Positions 5,256 through 14,178 of a stretch of DNA of 19,156 nucleotides are shown here, one piece after another; position 1 is the stretch's first letter; every line of letters starts with the position of its first letter. The position numbers and the translations under genes were made by a program. A model generated the notes under the pieces. That model searched no databases. It was not told where the DNA came from and was given only the letters and a program-made list of their open reading frames with translations. Location: the NCBI GenBank assembly GCA_013821865.1, contig PNJM01000012.1:1-19156 (forward strand). Reading direction: 5' to 3'. This DNA comes from Rhodocyclaceae bacterium. GTDB lineage: Bacteria; Pseudomonadota; Gammaproteobacteria; Burkholderiales; Rhodocyclaceae.

Positions 5256-6974
5256 TTACGCAGTTGTGCCGTCGCGGCCTTGCTCGCGGTTGGCGAACGC
5301 AGCTACTTCGGACTCGGGATCGGCATCGGCAGGGCCGCCTGCCAGGCTGTTGTCGCCGAAGCTCGGCGCGGGCTGCTGGTCGGGCACGTCGATGTTCTCG
5401 GCCGTGCCGCTTCCTTGCGCCTTGATCGCGGCGGCGATCTTTCCGCCAGTGGTGTCGGCGATCCGCTCGGCTGCGGCTTCGCGCAGGCTCGCGGCTTTGG
5501 CCTTGGCAACATCGGCGGTTCCCTTCGCCAAGTTCGCGCCGGCGTCGGCGGCGATGCGGCCGGCCGTGCCGAGGGCCGATGCGGCCGATGCGAGCAAGCC
5601 GGGGCCGGTGCTGCCCGGTGCGGCCTGCTGCCCTTGCCCTGCCCCGCCGGCGGGCTTGGGTTCGTTCTTGGCGGCCTTGTCGGCACTGCTGCCGGTGCTG
5701 GCCGTCGAGCTGCTGCCCTGGCCGCCGGCGTCGGCTTTGCCGCCGCCCTTATCGCCGCCCTTCGAGCTGCCCGAGCTGCTGCCGGTCGAGGGGCTGCCGC
5801 CACCCGACGAAGAGCCACCGCCGGAGCTGCCGCTAAAGCCCGCAGCCTGAGCGAAGGGCGTGCTGCCGGTGCCGGCGTCGCCGCCGCCGCCCGCACCGCC
5901 GCCCGAGCTGCCGCCGCCCGAGAAGGCCGACATAACGTCCGTGCCTGCCGACACGTTCTCATTGGCCTTCGAGAAGGCGGCCATGACGGCAGAGGCACCA
6001 CCGGCGGCCGAGGCTGCGCCGGCGGCCAGAGCGGCGCCGCCGGTCGCGGCCGCTGCTGCTGCCATGCCTGCGGCACCCAACGCAGCACCTGCACCGAACT
6101 GGCCGATGCCGGCACCGCCCACGCTCGCGCCGGTGATGATCCCGGCGATGAGCGGCGGAATCTTGTTGACCAACGCCAAGAGGATGATGACGACGATCAG
6201 CATCACGCCCATTTCCTTGAGGCTGATGCCGGCGCTCATGCGCGAGTAGTAGTCATCGAGGAAGGTCTTGCCGATGCCCACCAGGAGCACCATTGCGAAG
6301 AGCTGCGCGGCCACGCCCAGGACGACCTTGTAGTAGTTGATCGCCATGTCGGAAGTCCAGCGCGAACCACCGAAGCCGAGGAAGAACACGCCGCCGTAGG
6401 CGAGCACCCAGCCCGACGCGAGCAGCAGAAGCATATTCACACCGACCAGGGCCAGGATGACCAGGATCGCCACGGCCATGAGGATGCCGGCCATGCTGTC
6501 CACCGGCGACCACACCGAGGACTGATCCATCACCTTGTCGAAGATCGCAAAGCCCACGTCCACGATGCCCGAGGGCGACAGAGCATTGCCCAGGCCCGTC
6601 GCGTTGCCGGCGAGCTGCCGCAACGACGCATAGATGGACGAGGCGAAGTTAGGGCCGTTGGTTAGCGCCCACCAGAAGAAGCCGGTAAAGATCGTGAAGC
6701 GGACGAACTCCGCGAAGAACTCGCCAATGTCGGCCTTGCGCAAGGCCATCATGCCGAACGTCCAGACCATCGAGATCACAACCAGCGTCCAGAAGAGCCA
6801 GGTTGCGGCCGTGGTGATGACACCGGCCCAGCCGCTCGCGGCGGCCTGGTAGCGATCCAGCACGCTATCGAACACGCCGGCGTTGTCGATGGCCGCGTGG
6901 GCATCGACCGCGAAGAACGCCAGCCAGACGAACAGCGGCAGGGCGAGGGTTTTTAGATTGGCTGGCATTCTCAT
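5256..6974 (-). CDS. trbL: TrbL, VirB6-like inner-membrane channel protein
   Basis: A 572-aa polytopic protein of the conjugation channel. It begins with a hydrophobic segment (residues 6-28, ending VDAHA), followed by several long membrane spans between about residues 40 and 310 (including LFWTLVVISMVWTFGMMAL, ILMAVAILVILALVGVNMLLLLA and MLIVVIILLALVNKIPPLIAGIITGA). The last 200 residues are a low-complexity Gly/Ser/Ala-rich tail of alternating GGG and SSS runs. Start: the ATG at 6974 has GAGG 8 bases ahead; the upstream frame to 7025 would lie inside trbK. RK2 TrbL is about 528 aa, so this one is longer, plausibly in the tail. Confidence 0.87.
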   Translation of the reverse strand: MRMPANLKTLALPLFVWLAFFAVDAHAAIDNAGVFDSVLDRYQAAASGWAGVITTAATWLFWTLVVISMVWTFGMMALRKADIGEFFAEFVRFTIFTGFFWWALTNGPNFASSIYASLRQLAGNATGLGNALSPSGIVDVGFAIFDKVMDQSSVWSPVDSMAGILMAVAILVILALVGVNMLLLLASGWVLAYGGVFFLGFGGSRWTSDMAINYYKVVLGVAAQLFAMVLLVGIGKTFLDDYYSRMSAGISLKEMGVMLIVVIILLALVNKIPPLIAGIITGASVGGAGIGQFGAGAALGAAGMAAAAAATGGAALAAGAASAAGGASAVMAAFSKANENVSAGTDVMSAFSGGGSSGGGAGGGGDAGTGSTPFAQAAGFSGSSGGGSSSGGGSPSTGSSSGSSKGGDKGGGKADAGGQGSSSTASTGSSADKAAKNEPKPAGGAGQGQQAAPGSTGPGLLASAASALGTAGRIAADAGANLAKGTADVAKAKAASLREAAAERIADTTGGKIAAAIKAQGSGTAENIDVPDQQPAPSFGDNSLAGGPADADPESEVAAFANREQGRDGTTA

Positions 6975-6984
6975 CGTCAGCACC

Positions 6985-7212
6985 TCACCATTCGCGTTTC
7001 GGGCTGGGCTTGAAATCCCCACCACGACGCAAGCACAGCGACGAAAAAGCCTGCTGGACGCCCTTGTCCTCGATCTTGGCGATGTTCTCGGGCTTGCAGT
7101 TCTCGTCGTTCACTTCCGGCATGGGGGCCGTGGCCGGCTTGTTGTCGCAGCCGGCGACCAAGGCCGCCACGAGGGCGGCCGAGGCCAAGGACAGAGCCTT
7201 GATTGCTTTCAT
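6985..7212 (-). CDS. trbK: TrbK, entry-exclusion lipoprotein
   Basis: A 75-aa lipoprotein that lets the plasmid-bearing cell reject incoming IncP plasmids. The signal is MKAIKALSLASAALVAALVAGC with the lipobox LVAGC (Cys22 lipidated). The mature part is about 54 aa with two further cysteines (DENCKPENIA and SSLCLRRGGDF), typical of the TrbK family. It lies 9 bp after trbJ and 10 bp before trbL. It is the only gene of the operon known to act in the recipient rather than the donor. Confidence 0.88.
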   Translation of the reverse strand: MKAIKALSLASAALVAALVAGCDNKPATAPMPEVNDENCKPENIAKIEDKGVQQAFSSLCLRRGGDFKPSPKREW

Positions 7213-7221
7213 GAATCCCCC

Positions 7222-7986
7222 TTACCAGGTGCGCGCCGGGCTGGCCCGGTAGCTGCCCTGGCGCAGTTGTGCGGCCGCTGCCGCCTGCTGGGCTTCCTTG
7301 TCGGCGTCGGCCTGCATCTTGGTTGCCATCGCGTTCTGCTGCGCGATCAGCAGGCCACGAATCTGCAAGAGCTGGTTGGCCTGCTGGCTGGCGAGCTGGT
7401 TGGCGTAGCCGATGGCCTGCATTTGGCCCTGCGCGCCCTGCGCTGCCGATTGAAGACGCTGCAACGTCGCTGCATCGGCCGTGAGATTCGTTTGCTGCCT
7501 ATCGAGGCCCTTGAACAAGGCATCGTTGGCCTTCTTCTGCGACTCGCTCGCGAGCTGGGCCACATTCCGAAGTGCTGCGCGTTCCGCGTCGGAGCACCCT
7601 GCCGCCGTAAAGCACGGCGAGTTCTTGTAGTAGTTCACGTCCTGGAACTTGCCGATGTAGCTGTCCAGGCTGCCGAGTTGGGTCTTGTAGTAATCCAGCG
7701 TGTTGACCGCGTTCATCAACCCGTTGATGGTCGATTGCGCCTGATCCCAGATATACGCGGCCGGGGCCATCGTGTTCTGGAGTTGGTTTTGATACTGCTG
7801 GAGCTGGGTGCTGTACTGCTCAATTTGCTTGAGCGTCTGGGCCACCGATTCGATGGCCGTCATGATGTTCTGCGACAGGTTGGTGCCGTCGATGACGGGG
7901 ATGCCAGCCTGCACAGGTGTGACCGCCAGCGTGCTCGAAACAGCAATGACGAGGGCCAATTTAGCGGCTAAAAACTTCGGCTTCAT
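7222..7986 (-). CDS. trbJ: TrbJ, VirB5-like periplasmic mating-pair protein
   Basis: A 254-aa exported protein; signal peptide cut after about residue 27 (TPVQA). The mature part is almost entirely helical and rich in Gln and Ala (SIAQTLKQIEQYSTQLQQYQNQLQ and similar), as in the VirB5/TrbJ group placed at the pilus tip or involved in pilus assembly and eex. Two Cys flank FTAAG. Codons 5-9 (FLAAK) coincide exactly with a KorB operator. Length is close to the 258 aa of RK2 TrbJ. Confidence 0.86.
   Translation of the reverse strand: MKPKFLAAKLALVIAVSSTLAVTPVQAGIPVIDGTNLSQNIMTAIESVAQTLKQIEQYSTQLQQYQNQLQNTMAPAAYIWDQAQSTINGLMNAVNTLDYYKTQLGSLDSYIGKFQDVNYYKNSPCFTAAGCSDAERAALRNVAQLASESQKKANDALFKGLDRQQTNLTADAATLQRLQSAAQGAQGQMQAIGYANQLASQQANQLLQIRGLLIAQQNAMATKMQADADKEAQQAAAAAQLRQGSYRASPARTW
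7960..7972. promoter_or_regulatory. KorB operator inside trbJ
   Basis: Perfect 13-bp TTTAGCGGCTAAA within codons 5-9 of trbJ, eight genes downstream of the trbB promoter. No promoter elements are visible beside it. Confidence 0.87.
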
Positions 7987-8006
7987 GGTGCTTTTCTCCT
8001 ATGGCG

Positions 8007-9428
8007 TTAGTAATCGAAGGAACGGTACGGCTTGGAAAACGTCATGTCCTTCGTGACCACGACGTTGAAGCGATACCCCGGCCGAATTTCCAGCGTCGGC
8101 GAAATGCTCAGGTTCTTGGCGATGAGTTGCGCCGTAACCTGGCCGAGCTGCTGGCCGAGGGCTTCGCTTAGGGCACTGCTGGCGCTCGGTGCGCCATAGG
8201 TGTTTGTGGCCTGGTTCTGGCGTTGGCTGTAGGTGATGCCTGCTGTCACGCCGGACATGAGGAAGGCCGAGCCGAACAGGCGCACATAGTGGTTGTTCAC
8301 CTGGTCGTGGAAGCCCGCGTATCCCGCGCTGTCCGCGCCTGGCATCGCGCCAATGTCCATCGCCTTGCCATCGGGGAACACGATGCGTTGCCACGCAACC
8401 AGCACGCGCGCTTGGCCGTAGGCCACGTCGCTCGAATACGAGCCGACGAGGCGCGATCCCTGCGGGATCAACAGGTGCTTGCCGGTCGGTGTGTCGTACA
8501 CGTCCTGCGCGACCTGGGCCATGATTTGGCCCGGCAGATCGGAGTTGATGCCCGAAATGAGCGTGGCCGGCACGACGAAGCCCGCGCGCAGCTCGAACGG
8601 TGTGCGCGGCGCTTCCGGCTGCGAATCCAGCTTCCAGCGGTCGCCCTGCCCACCTTGGCCGAACTGCGCCATGCTGTTGCGCCCGCCGCCGCTGGTCGAG
8701 GTTTGCAGGAGCTGCGGCGCACCGCCCGCGCCCATGCCGCCGGCGGCCGGAGCCGCGCCGCCACCACCGACGCCCATGCCGCGAATCTGCGCCAGGCGTG
8801 CTTGATAGGCGGCGGTCGGATCGTTGCTGCGCTGCGCGTCGATTTGCTGCTGCACCGCTGCGATGCGGTTCAGCATTTCATCGCGCGTCTGCGGCGTGCC
8901 GGTGTAGGTGCTCGGGCCACCCGGCGCGGAGCCGTTGCTACGCGGGGCATCCACGCGCACGGTGGTCTTGGCCTTCACGGCTTCGCCGAACATCTGCATC
9001 TTCGCCATGCGGATGCGCTGGGCCTCGTCGTCGTTCACCGGCTGGCCCGGGTTGCCGGGGTTGGCCGGCGGGGCCGGCGGCGCGTCCGGGTTGGACGGCC
9101 GCGCGATCTCCAGCGGAGCCGACGCCGGGCCGGTCGGCATGTCGGGCACCTTGAGCGGGCTTGCCGGCTCGATCAAGCCGCCGGTCTTGTCGCCTGCGAT
9201 CTCCTTGGCGAACATCGACGTGTTGCCGGCCTTCTCCTTGGGGCCGTCCGCCGGCGCGTTCTGCTTGGCCGCGCGATCCGCCGCGACCAGGGCCATGACC
9301 AGCACGAACGACAGCAGGACGCCGCCGAGGATGTACATGGGCATGTTGTTGACGCGACGGACGCCCGCCTTCTTGGACACTTCGCCAGGCGAAGCGTCAG
9401 GTGCCATCTGATCGGCGTTTTCTGTCAT
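8007..9428 (-). CDS. trbI: TrbI, VirB10-like channel protein
   Basis: A 473-aa protein spanning the envelope. It has a short cytoplasmic N-terminus, one membrane segment at about residues 30-50 (MYILGGVLLSFVLVMALVAA), a long Pro/Ala/Asn-rich periplasmic linker (PPAPPANPGNPGQP), a Gly-rich stretch with coiled-coil potential, and a conserved VirB10 C-terminal domain from about residue 285 (PFELRAGFVVPATLISGINSDLPG, then LLIPQGSRLVGSY, then LEIRPGYRFNVVVTKD). That domain forms the outer-membrane core ring with TrbG and TrbH. GGAG lies ahead of the ATG. The stop is 20 bp from trbJ. Confidence 0.9.
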   Translation of the reverse strand: MTENADQMAPDASPGEVSKKAGVRRVNNMPMYILGGVLLSFVLVMALVAADRAAKQNAPADGPKEKAGNTSMFAKEIAGDKTGGLIEPASPLKVPDMPTGPASAPLEIARPSNPDAPPAPPANPGNPGQPVNDDEAQRIRMAKMQMFGEAVKAKTTVRVDAPRSNGSAPGGPSTYTGTPQTRDEMLNRIAAVQQQIDAQRSNDPTAAYQARLAQIRGMGVGGGGAAPAAGGMGAGGAPQLLQTSTSGGGRNSMAQFGQGGQGDRWKLDSQPEAPRTPFELRAGFVVPATLISGINSDLPGQIMAQVAQDVYDTPTGKHLLIPQGSRLVGSYSSDVAYGQARVLVAWQRIVFPDGKAMDIGAMPGADSAGYAGFHDQVNNHYVRLFGSAFLMSGVTAGITYSQRQNQATNTYGAPSASSALSEALGQQLGQVTAQLIAKNLSISPTLEIRPGYRFNVVVTKDMTFSKPYRSFDY

Positions 9429-9432
9429 GGCG

Positions 9433-9921
9433 TCACTCCTTGCGCACCCAGTACCCGGCCGGCGCGAACGTGCCGTTTTGCGCCAGGTAAGGGCGGGTGA
9501 TGGATTGATTGCCGACCATCAAGGTCAGGCGGTACAGGTTCGAGTCGCCAGCCTGGTCGAGCACGTAGCGCAACGGCAGGCCGCCCGACGCGGCCGTGGT
9601 GGCCGGTGCGCTCGCCTGCGATGCCGCCGAGGCCGGGGCCTGCGTGGAAGCGCCGGCCGGGGCGTACTCCAGGAGGGCATAGCCCTTGTCGCGCAGCGAC
9701 TTGACGAGCGCCTGGCCGAACGGATCGGGCGTCGGCTGTTGCAGCTCCAGGCGCGTGCGCGCCGGCGCGTACAGCGTGGCGAGCTGCTGCACCGCGTCGG
9801 TGGCGAGCTTCTGCTGATCGAGCGCGGCCGACTGGACGAAGTTGCCGTACTGGCTGGTGGTTGCGCAGCCGCCGAGGCCCAGGGCGAGGGCGAGCAGCGC
9901 GAGAGAGACGATCTTGCGCAT
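9433..9921 (-). CDS. trbH: TrbH, outer-membrane lipoprotein (VirB7-like role)
   Basis: A 162-aa lipoprotein. Signal MRKIVSLALLALALGLGGC with lipobox LGGC, so Cys19 is the acylated residue. It most likely stabilises TrbG in the outer-membrane complex. The ATG at 9921 is preferred to a GTG at 9927 because GGAGG lies a good distance in front of it and it gives a normal signal peptide. The mature domain contains an Ala/Ser/Thr-rich linker (ASTQAPASAASQASAPATTAAS). It is larger than classical VirB7. It nearly abuts trbG and is 4 bp from trbI. Confidence 0.85.
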   Translation of the reverse strand: MRKIVSLALLALALGLGGCATTSQYGNFVQSAALDQQKLATDAVQQLATLYAPARTRLELQQPTPDPFGQALVKSLRDKGYALLEYAPAGASTQAPASAASQASAPATTAASGGLPLRYVLDQAGDSNLYRLTLMVGNQSITRPYLAQNGTFAPAGYWVRKE

Positions 9922-9923
9922 GG

Positions 9924-10823
9924 TCACTTCCTCCGGCTGATGGTCACGCGGTCTTGGCTACTGCCAACACCGGCAATCAGGATCGCGTGGTCAAACACCG
10001 TGTCCACGATGTAGCGATTGCCCTGCACGCGGTAATTGACCAGCACCGTTTCGTCGTCGGTGAACAAGCCGCCCTCTTTGCGCACGACCAGGAGCGTCGG
10101 CGCTTCGGTCTGCTGCATCGTGCCGGGCATTTCGATGATGGTCTTGCGGCCATCGTTGTAGACGCGCACAGGCTTCCAGCTCGCCGACCCGGACAGCTCA
10201 TAGTCGAACGAGAGATCGCCCAGGTACTCGCCCGTCGCCGGCAGGGTGTTGTCGGTGCGTTCCTGCTTCTCGCGGCGCTGGATCGCGTCCCACTTGGCTT
10301 GCGCTTCCTCGGGGTACGTGAACGAGACTTGCGGCATGTACTCGGTGCGATGCGAGCGCAGGCGGAAGTGGTAGCTGCGGCGGTTCGTGGTCACAACCAG
10401 GCTGGTTTCGAGGCCCACGTCCATCGGCTTGATGATGAGGTGCTGAACCTCGGTCGCGCCGCTGCCGGTGATGGCCGGTTCCACCGTCCACCTGGCCGTG
10501 TCGCCCAGGTTGATCGAGTTCACTTGTTCGCCGGGCTGCAAGGCCACGTCGCACACCTGGAGCACCGCGCAAACTATGCTCGGCTGCTGCGCGCCGTACA
10601 CGAACTTGATGGCACCGCCCGAGCCGGCCACCGGCTTGATGCCGGTCGCCGACCCCGCTTCCCACCGTTTGGCGATGGCGAGCGCCGCGCGCTCTTGAGC
10701 GGTCAGCGTCGGGTTGGTCTTGTTGAAATACTTGTCGGCAATGTCGTCGCCAGGGGCGGCCAGAGCCAGGGAGGGCACCGCCACAGCAGCGCCCACGATC
10801 AAAGCGGAGAGGGTTTTCTTCAT
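9924..10823 (-). CDS. trbG: TrbG, VirB9-like outer-membrane channel component
   Basis: A 299-aa exported protein. Signal peptide MKKTLSALIVGAAVAVPSLALA, cut after residue 22. It has the VirB9/CagX layout: an N-terminal beta domain and a C-terminal domain with SFDYELSGSASWKPVRVYNDGRKTIIEMP and YIVDTVFDHAILIAGVG. It forms the outer ring with TrbH and TrbI. There are two candidate starts: ATG at 10844, overlapping the trbF stop, and ATG at 10823 with GAGG 9 bases upstream. I chose 10823 because the signal peptide then begins at Met1. Confidence 0.87.
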   Translation of the reverse strand: MKKTLSALIVGAAVAVPSLALAAPGDDIADKYFNKTNPTLTAQERAALAIAKRWEAGSATGIKPVAGSGGAIKFVYGAQQPSIVCAVLQVCDVALQPGEQVNSINLGDTARWTVEPAITGSGATEVQHLIIKPMDVGLETSLVVTTNRRSYHFRLRSHRTEYMPQVSFTYPEEAQAKWDAIQRREKQERTDNTLPATGEYLGDLSFDYELSGSASWKPVRVYNDGRKTIIEMPGTMQQTEAPTLLVVRKEGGLFTDDETVLVNYRVQGNRYIVDTVFDHAILIAGVGSSQDRVTISRRK

Positions 10824-10840
10824 GGTGGATGACCTCGAAT

Positions 10841-11623
10841 TCATTGGATGCGGGACCAGGAGTAATCACGCACGTAGATGCTCAACGGGTTGTTCCGCAG
10901 TTGCTCATCGGTGGTGTTGGGCGTGACCTCGGCGATGTAGGTAGTCACGAGCGCGCGCCAGGTGACGGGCTGACCTTTCAGCGTGCCTTGGCGGTCGCGC
11001 GTGGTTTCCACCCACTCGACTTGCCAGGTGTCGGGCGTTTGCGGGATGACGGTCTTGATCTCGACGCTGACCATTTCCTTCTCGGCGCGCTTGAACGGGC
11101 TGGAATCGGGCGTGCCGTTCAACCACTCGTTCATCTTTGGCGTCGCCGGATCGTTGGGGGCGAGCATCGAGTACGCCTTGAACACGCACTTGCGCTGCAA
11201 GGCCACGTCAGGCGACACCATGCGCGCGCAGCTCATCCAGTCCGCAACGGCGGCGTGGATGACACGCGGATCGGCCTTCCCTGCGGCCTGCACCGGGCCG
11301 GCGGCCACCGTCTGGCCCAGCTTGTCCACCTCGACCACGTAGGGGATGAACTTCGACTGGCTGCCGATGTGGATCACGCCACCCACGCCGGCCAGCGCGA
11401 TCAACAGCGACAGGATGCCTATCACCTGCCAGGTTTGGCGCTGCGAGACGACGCCGCCCACGTGATCGTTCCAGGTGCGGCGCGCGGCCAGGTAGGGGTT
11501 CTCGGCCTCGCCCGCACGGCGGCCGCCGGCGAGCGGTTCCTTCGAGCGGCGCGGATCGCGCGGCTCGGCGGAGTTGGCGGGCTTCTTGAAGATCAAGCCC
11601 TTGAGGGTGTCGGCGATGCTCAT
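10841..11623 (-). CDS. trbF: TrbF, VirB8-like inner-membrane assembly protein
   Basis: A 260-aa bitopic protein, the same length as RK2 TrbF. It has a basic cytoplasmic N-terminus (about 60 residues), one membrane segment at about 65-86 (WQVIGILSLLIALAGVGGVIHIG), and a periplasmic VirB8-fold domain (YVVEVDKLGQ, ADWMSCARMVSPD, WQVEWVETTRDRQG). It nucleates the channel. The ATG at 11623 forms an ATGA overlap with the trbE stop; a frame extending to 11671 only overlaps trbE. The stop codon overlaps the alternative trbG start. Confidence 0.88.
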   Translation of the reverse strand: MSIADTLKGLIFKKPANSAEPRDPRRSKEPLAGGRRAGEAENPYLAARRTWNDHVGGVVSQRQTWQVIGILSLLIALAGVGGVIHIGSQSKFIPYVVEVDKLGQTVAAGPVQAAGKADPRVIHAAVADWMSCARMVSPDVALQRKCVFKAYSMLAPNDPATPKMNEWLNGTPDSSPFKRAEKEMVSVEIKTVIPQTPDTWQVEWVETTRDRQGTLKGQPVTWRALVTTYIAEVTPNTTDEQLRNNPLSIYVRDYSWSRIQ

Positions 11624-14178
11624 GCGGCCTCCAGGTAGTCGTTGAGATTCAGCCCACGGCCGGCCAGCCACTCATGCACCCATTCGTGGCCGAACTTGGC
11701 TTCGAGGCTCTTGATGGTGGCGACCGATTCCTTGTCGGACGCACCGACGAAGGCCAGGGCCATCGGCCCCAGGGCAAGGTCATAGAGACGGCGGCCGTTC
11801 TCCGAGACGTAGTAGTACTGACGCTTCGGAATGGCAGTCGCCAGGATTTCGATCTGACGCGCGTTGAGGCCCATACGGCGATAGAGCGCCGATGTGTCCT
11901 CATCCCTGGCGTAGACGTTAGGCAGGAAAATCTTGGTCGCGGTCGATTCCACGATCACGTCCAAGATGCCCGAGTTGGCCGCGTCGGAGAGGCTTTGCGT
12001 CGCCATCAGCACAAGGCAGTTGGCCTTGCGCAGCACCTTGAGCCATTCCCTGATCTTGGCGCGGAACGCGGGGTGGCCCAGCATCAACCAGGCTTCGTCC
12101 AGGATGATGACGGAGGGCTGGCCTTTCAGTGCGCGCTCGATGCGGCGGAACAGGTAGAGCAGCACCGGCAGCGCGAACTTCTCGCCCAGGTTCATCAGCT
12201 CTTCGATCTCGAACACCGTGAAGTCGGACAGCGACAGGCCGTCCTCTTCGGCGTCGAGCAGGTGGCCCATCGAGCCGTCCACCGTGTACTGCTTGATGGC
12301 CTCGCGGATCGCCTCGTCCTGAATCGTCACCGAGAACTCGGAGAGCGTGCGCGCGCCGCTGGCGTGCATGCTCATGATCGCGTTGCCGATCTCGTTGCGC
12401 TGCGCCGGCGTGGTGTTGACGCCGTTCAACGCCAGGATGGTGTCGATCCACTCCATCGCCCAGGCCCTATCCCCCTTCGTTTCGAGGAACTGGAGCGGGC
12501 AGAACGCCAGGCGGTCATCGTCGGCGGCCACCGTGAAATGCAGGCCGCTCTTGCCCTTCGTGGCCGCGCGGATGCCGGCCGCGAGTGGGTACATCGACAT
12601 GCCCTTGTCGAAGGCGTAGATCGACATGCCGGCGTAGCGACGGAGCTGCGCGGCGATGATGCCCAGGTGCGTCGATTTGCCTGCGCCGGTCGGGCCGAAC
12701 ATGAAGGTGTGGCCCAGGTCGCGCACGTGCAGGTTCAGGCGGAACGGCGTAGCGCCCACCGTCACGCAGTGCATGAGCGCCGGCGACAGCGGCGGGTACA
12801 TCGGGCACGGAGCCGTGGCGCTGCCCGTCCAGATCGAGCTTGTCGGCAGCAGGTCGGCCAGGTTCATCGTGTTGATGAGCGGCCGGCGCACGTTCTCGAC
12901 GCCGTGGCCGGGCAAGCTGCCCAGGTACGCATCGAGCGTGTTGATCGTCTCGATACGGGCCGCGAAGGCCAGGCGGTTGACGGCCTTCTCGACCAGGAGC
13001 GCGGAGGCCGCCAGGCGCTCCCGATCCTCGTCCATCAGCACGACTACGCTGGTGTAGTAGCCGGCCGCCACCAAGCCGCTGTTGACCTCGGCGATGGCCG
13101 CCTCGGCGTCGCCGACCATCGCGGCCGCGTCCTGGTTGATCGAGCCGGTATTCGTGTTGAACACCTGATCGAAGAAGCCGCGAATCTTCTGCTTCCACTT
13201 CTTGCGGAACTTGTCCAGGTGCTTCAAGGACTCGTGCTGATCCATGAAGATGAAGCGGCTCGACCAGCGGTATTCGCTGGGCAGCTCGGCCAGGGCCGAG
13301 AGCACCCCAGGCGTTGACTCCAAGGGGAAGCCTTCGATGGCGACCACCTGGATGAACTTGCGCCCGATCTTGGGCACGACGCCGCCCCACAGCTCTTGCC
13401 CGCCGATTACCGCATCGAGGTACATCGGATTGCTGGGCAGCATGACCGGGTGATGGAGGCCCGTCACGCAGAACTGCAACCAGCTCAGGAAGTCATCGTG
13501 CGTGACTTCCCTGCCCTCTTCCGACACGACTTTTTGGCCGCGCAGGCGCGTCATCTTGACCGCCGAGGACAGGCGCGATTCCAGGCTGGTGATCTCGCGC
13601 TTGAACTGCGCAATCAGGCCCGTAGTGCGCGCCGTATGGTCGGGAGCCACCGCATCGTCATCGAACATGAGTTCGACAAACTTGCGCTGGGCCAGCACTG
13701 GCGGGAACCACGTGACGGTCAGGACAAAGTAGCCCTCGAACATCGCGCCCAGGCCCTCGAACAAGCGCCGGCGTTCCTCGTCAATGGCGAAGGAAACGGA
13801 GTCGGGGAACGATGACACGCCCCGCTCCGAGTAGTTCGGCGCAGGCCGACGCACAGCATCGACATGCACCATCCAGCCGTTCCCCAGGCCCGCCAGGGCC
13901 TGGTTGATGCGGAACGACACCATTTCCCGCTGTTCCTCGGTGCTGCTGGCGTTGTCATCACCCTTGTACAGCCAGGCGGCCATAAAGGAGCCGTTCTTGC
14001 CCACGATCACGCCGTCATCGACCACGGCGGCGTAATTGAGCAGATCGGCCAGGCCGGCATCCTTGGCGCGATGCTTCTTGAGCTTCAGCTCGGCATCGAC
14101 AGCCCGGATGCGGGCAAAGAGGATGAGCAACAGAACCGCACCGAGCACAGCAATGGCAATTGCGATTGCTTCGATCAT
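11620..14178 (-). CDS. trbE: TrbE, VirB4-like ATPase
   Basis: An 852-aa ATPase, the same length as RK2 TrbE, that energises pilus biogenesis and substrate transfer. A hydrophobic N-terminal segment (IAIAIAVLGAVLLLILFARI) may anchor it to the membrane. The nucleotide-binding half carries Walker A GPTGAGKST at about residue 495 and Walker B VIILDEAWLML at about 694. A VirB4-type motif follows (MATQSLSDAANSG, then PNVYARDEDTSALYRRMGL). It overlaps trbD by 4 bp (ATGA) at the start and trbF likewise at the end, so translation is probably coupled. Confidence 0.93.
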   Translation of the reverse strand: MIEAIAIAIAVLGAVLLLILFARIRAVDAELKLKKHRAKDAGLADLLNYAAVVDDGVIVGKNGSFMAAWLYKGDDNASSTEEQREMVSFRINQALAGLGNGWMVHVDAVRRPAPNYSERGVSSFPDSVSFAIDEERRRLFEGLGAMFEGYFVLTVTWFPPVLAQRKFVELMFDDDAVAPDHTARTTGLIAQFKREITSLESRLSSAVKMTRLRGQKVVSEEGREVTHDDFLSWLQFCVTGLHHPVMLPSNPMYLDAVIGGQELWGGVVPKIGRKFIQVVAIEGFPLESTPGVLSALAELPSEYRWSSRFIFMDQHESLKHLDKFRKKWKQKIRGFFDQVFNTNTGSINQDAAAMVGDAEAAIAEVNSGLVAAGYYTSVVVLMDEDRERLAASALLVEKAVNRLAFAARIETINTLDAYLGSLPGHGVENVRRPLINTMNLADLLPTSSIWTGSATAPCPMYPPLSPALMHCVTVGATPFRLNLHVRDLGHTFMFGPTGAGKSTHLGIIAAQLRRYAGMSIYAFDKGMSMYPLAAGIRAATKGKSGLHFTVAADDDRLAFCPLQFLETKGDRAWAMEWIDTILALNGVNTTPAQRNEIGNAIMSMHASGARTLSEFSVTIQDEAIREAIKQYTVDGSMGHLLDAEEDGLSLSDFTVFEIEELMNLGEKFALPVLLYLFRRIERALKGQPSVIILDEAWLMLGHPAFRAKIREWLKVLRKANCLVLMATQSLSDAANSGILDVIVESTATKIFLPNVYARDEDTSALYRRMGLNARQIEILATAIPKRQYYYVSENGRRLYDLALGPMALAFVGASDKESVATIKSLEAKFGHEWVHEWLAGRGLNLNDYLEAA

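Noticed and set aside
5241..6665. 474-codon plus-strand ORF
   Set aside because: Antisense shadow of trbL, made open by its Gly/Ser/Ala-rich codons.
11674..13317. 547-codon plus-strand ORF
   Set aside because: Antisense shadow of trbE; the product is Arg/His/Gly-rich with no fold signature, while TrbE has full ATPase motifs.
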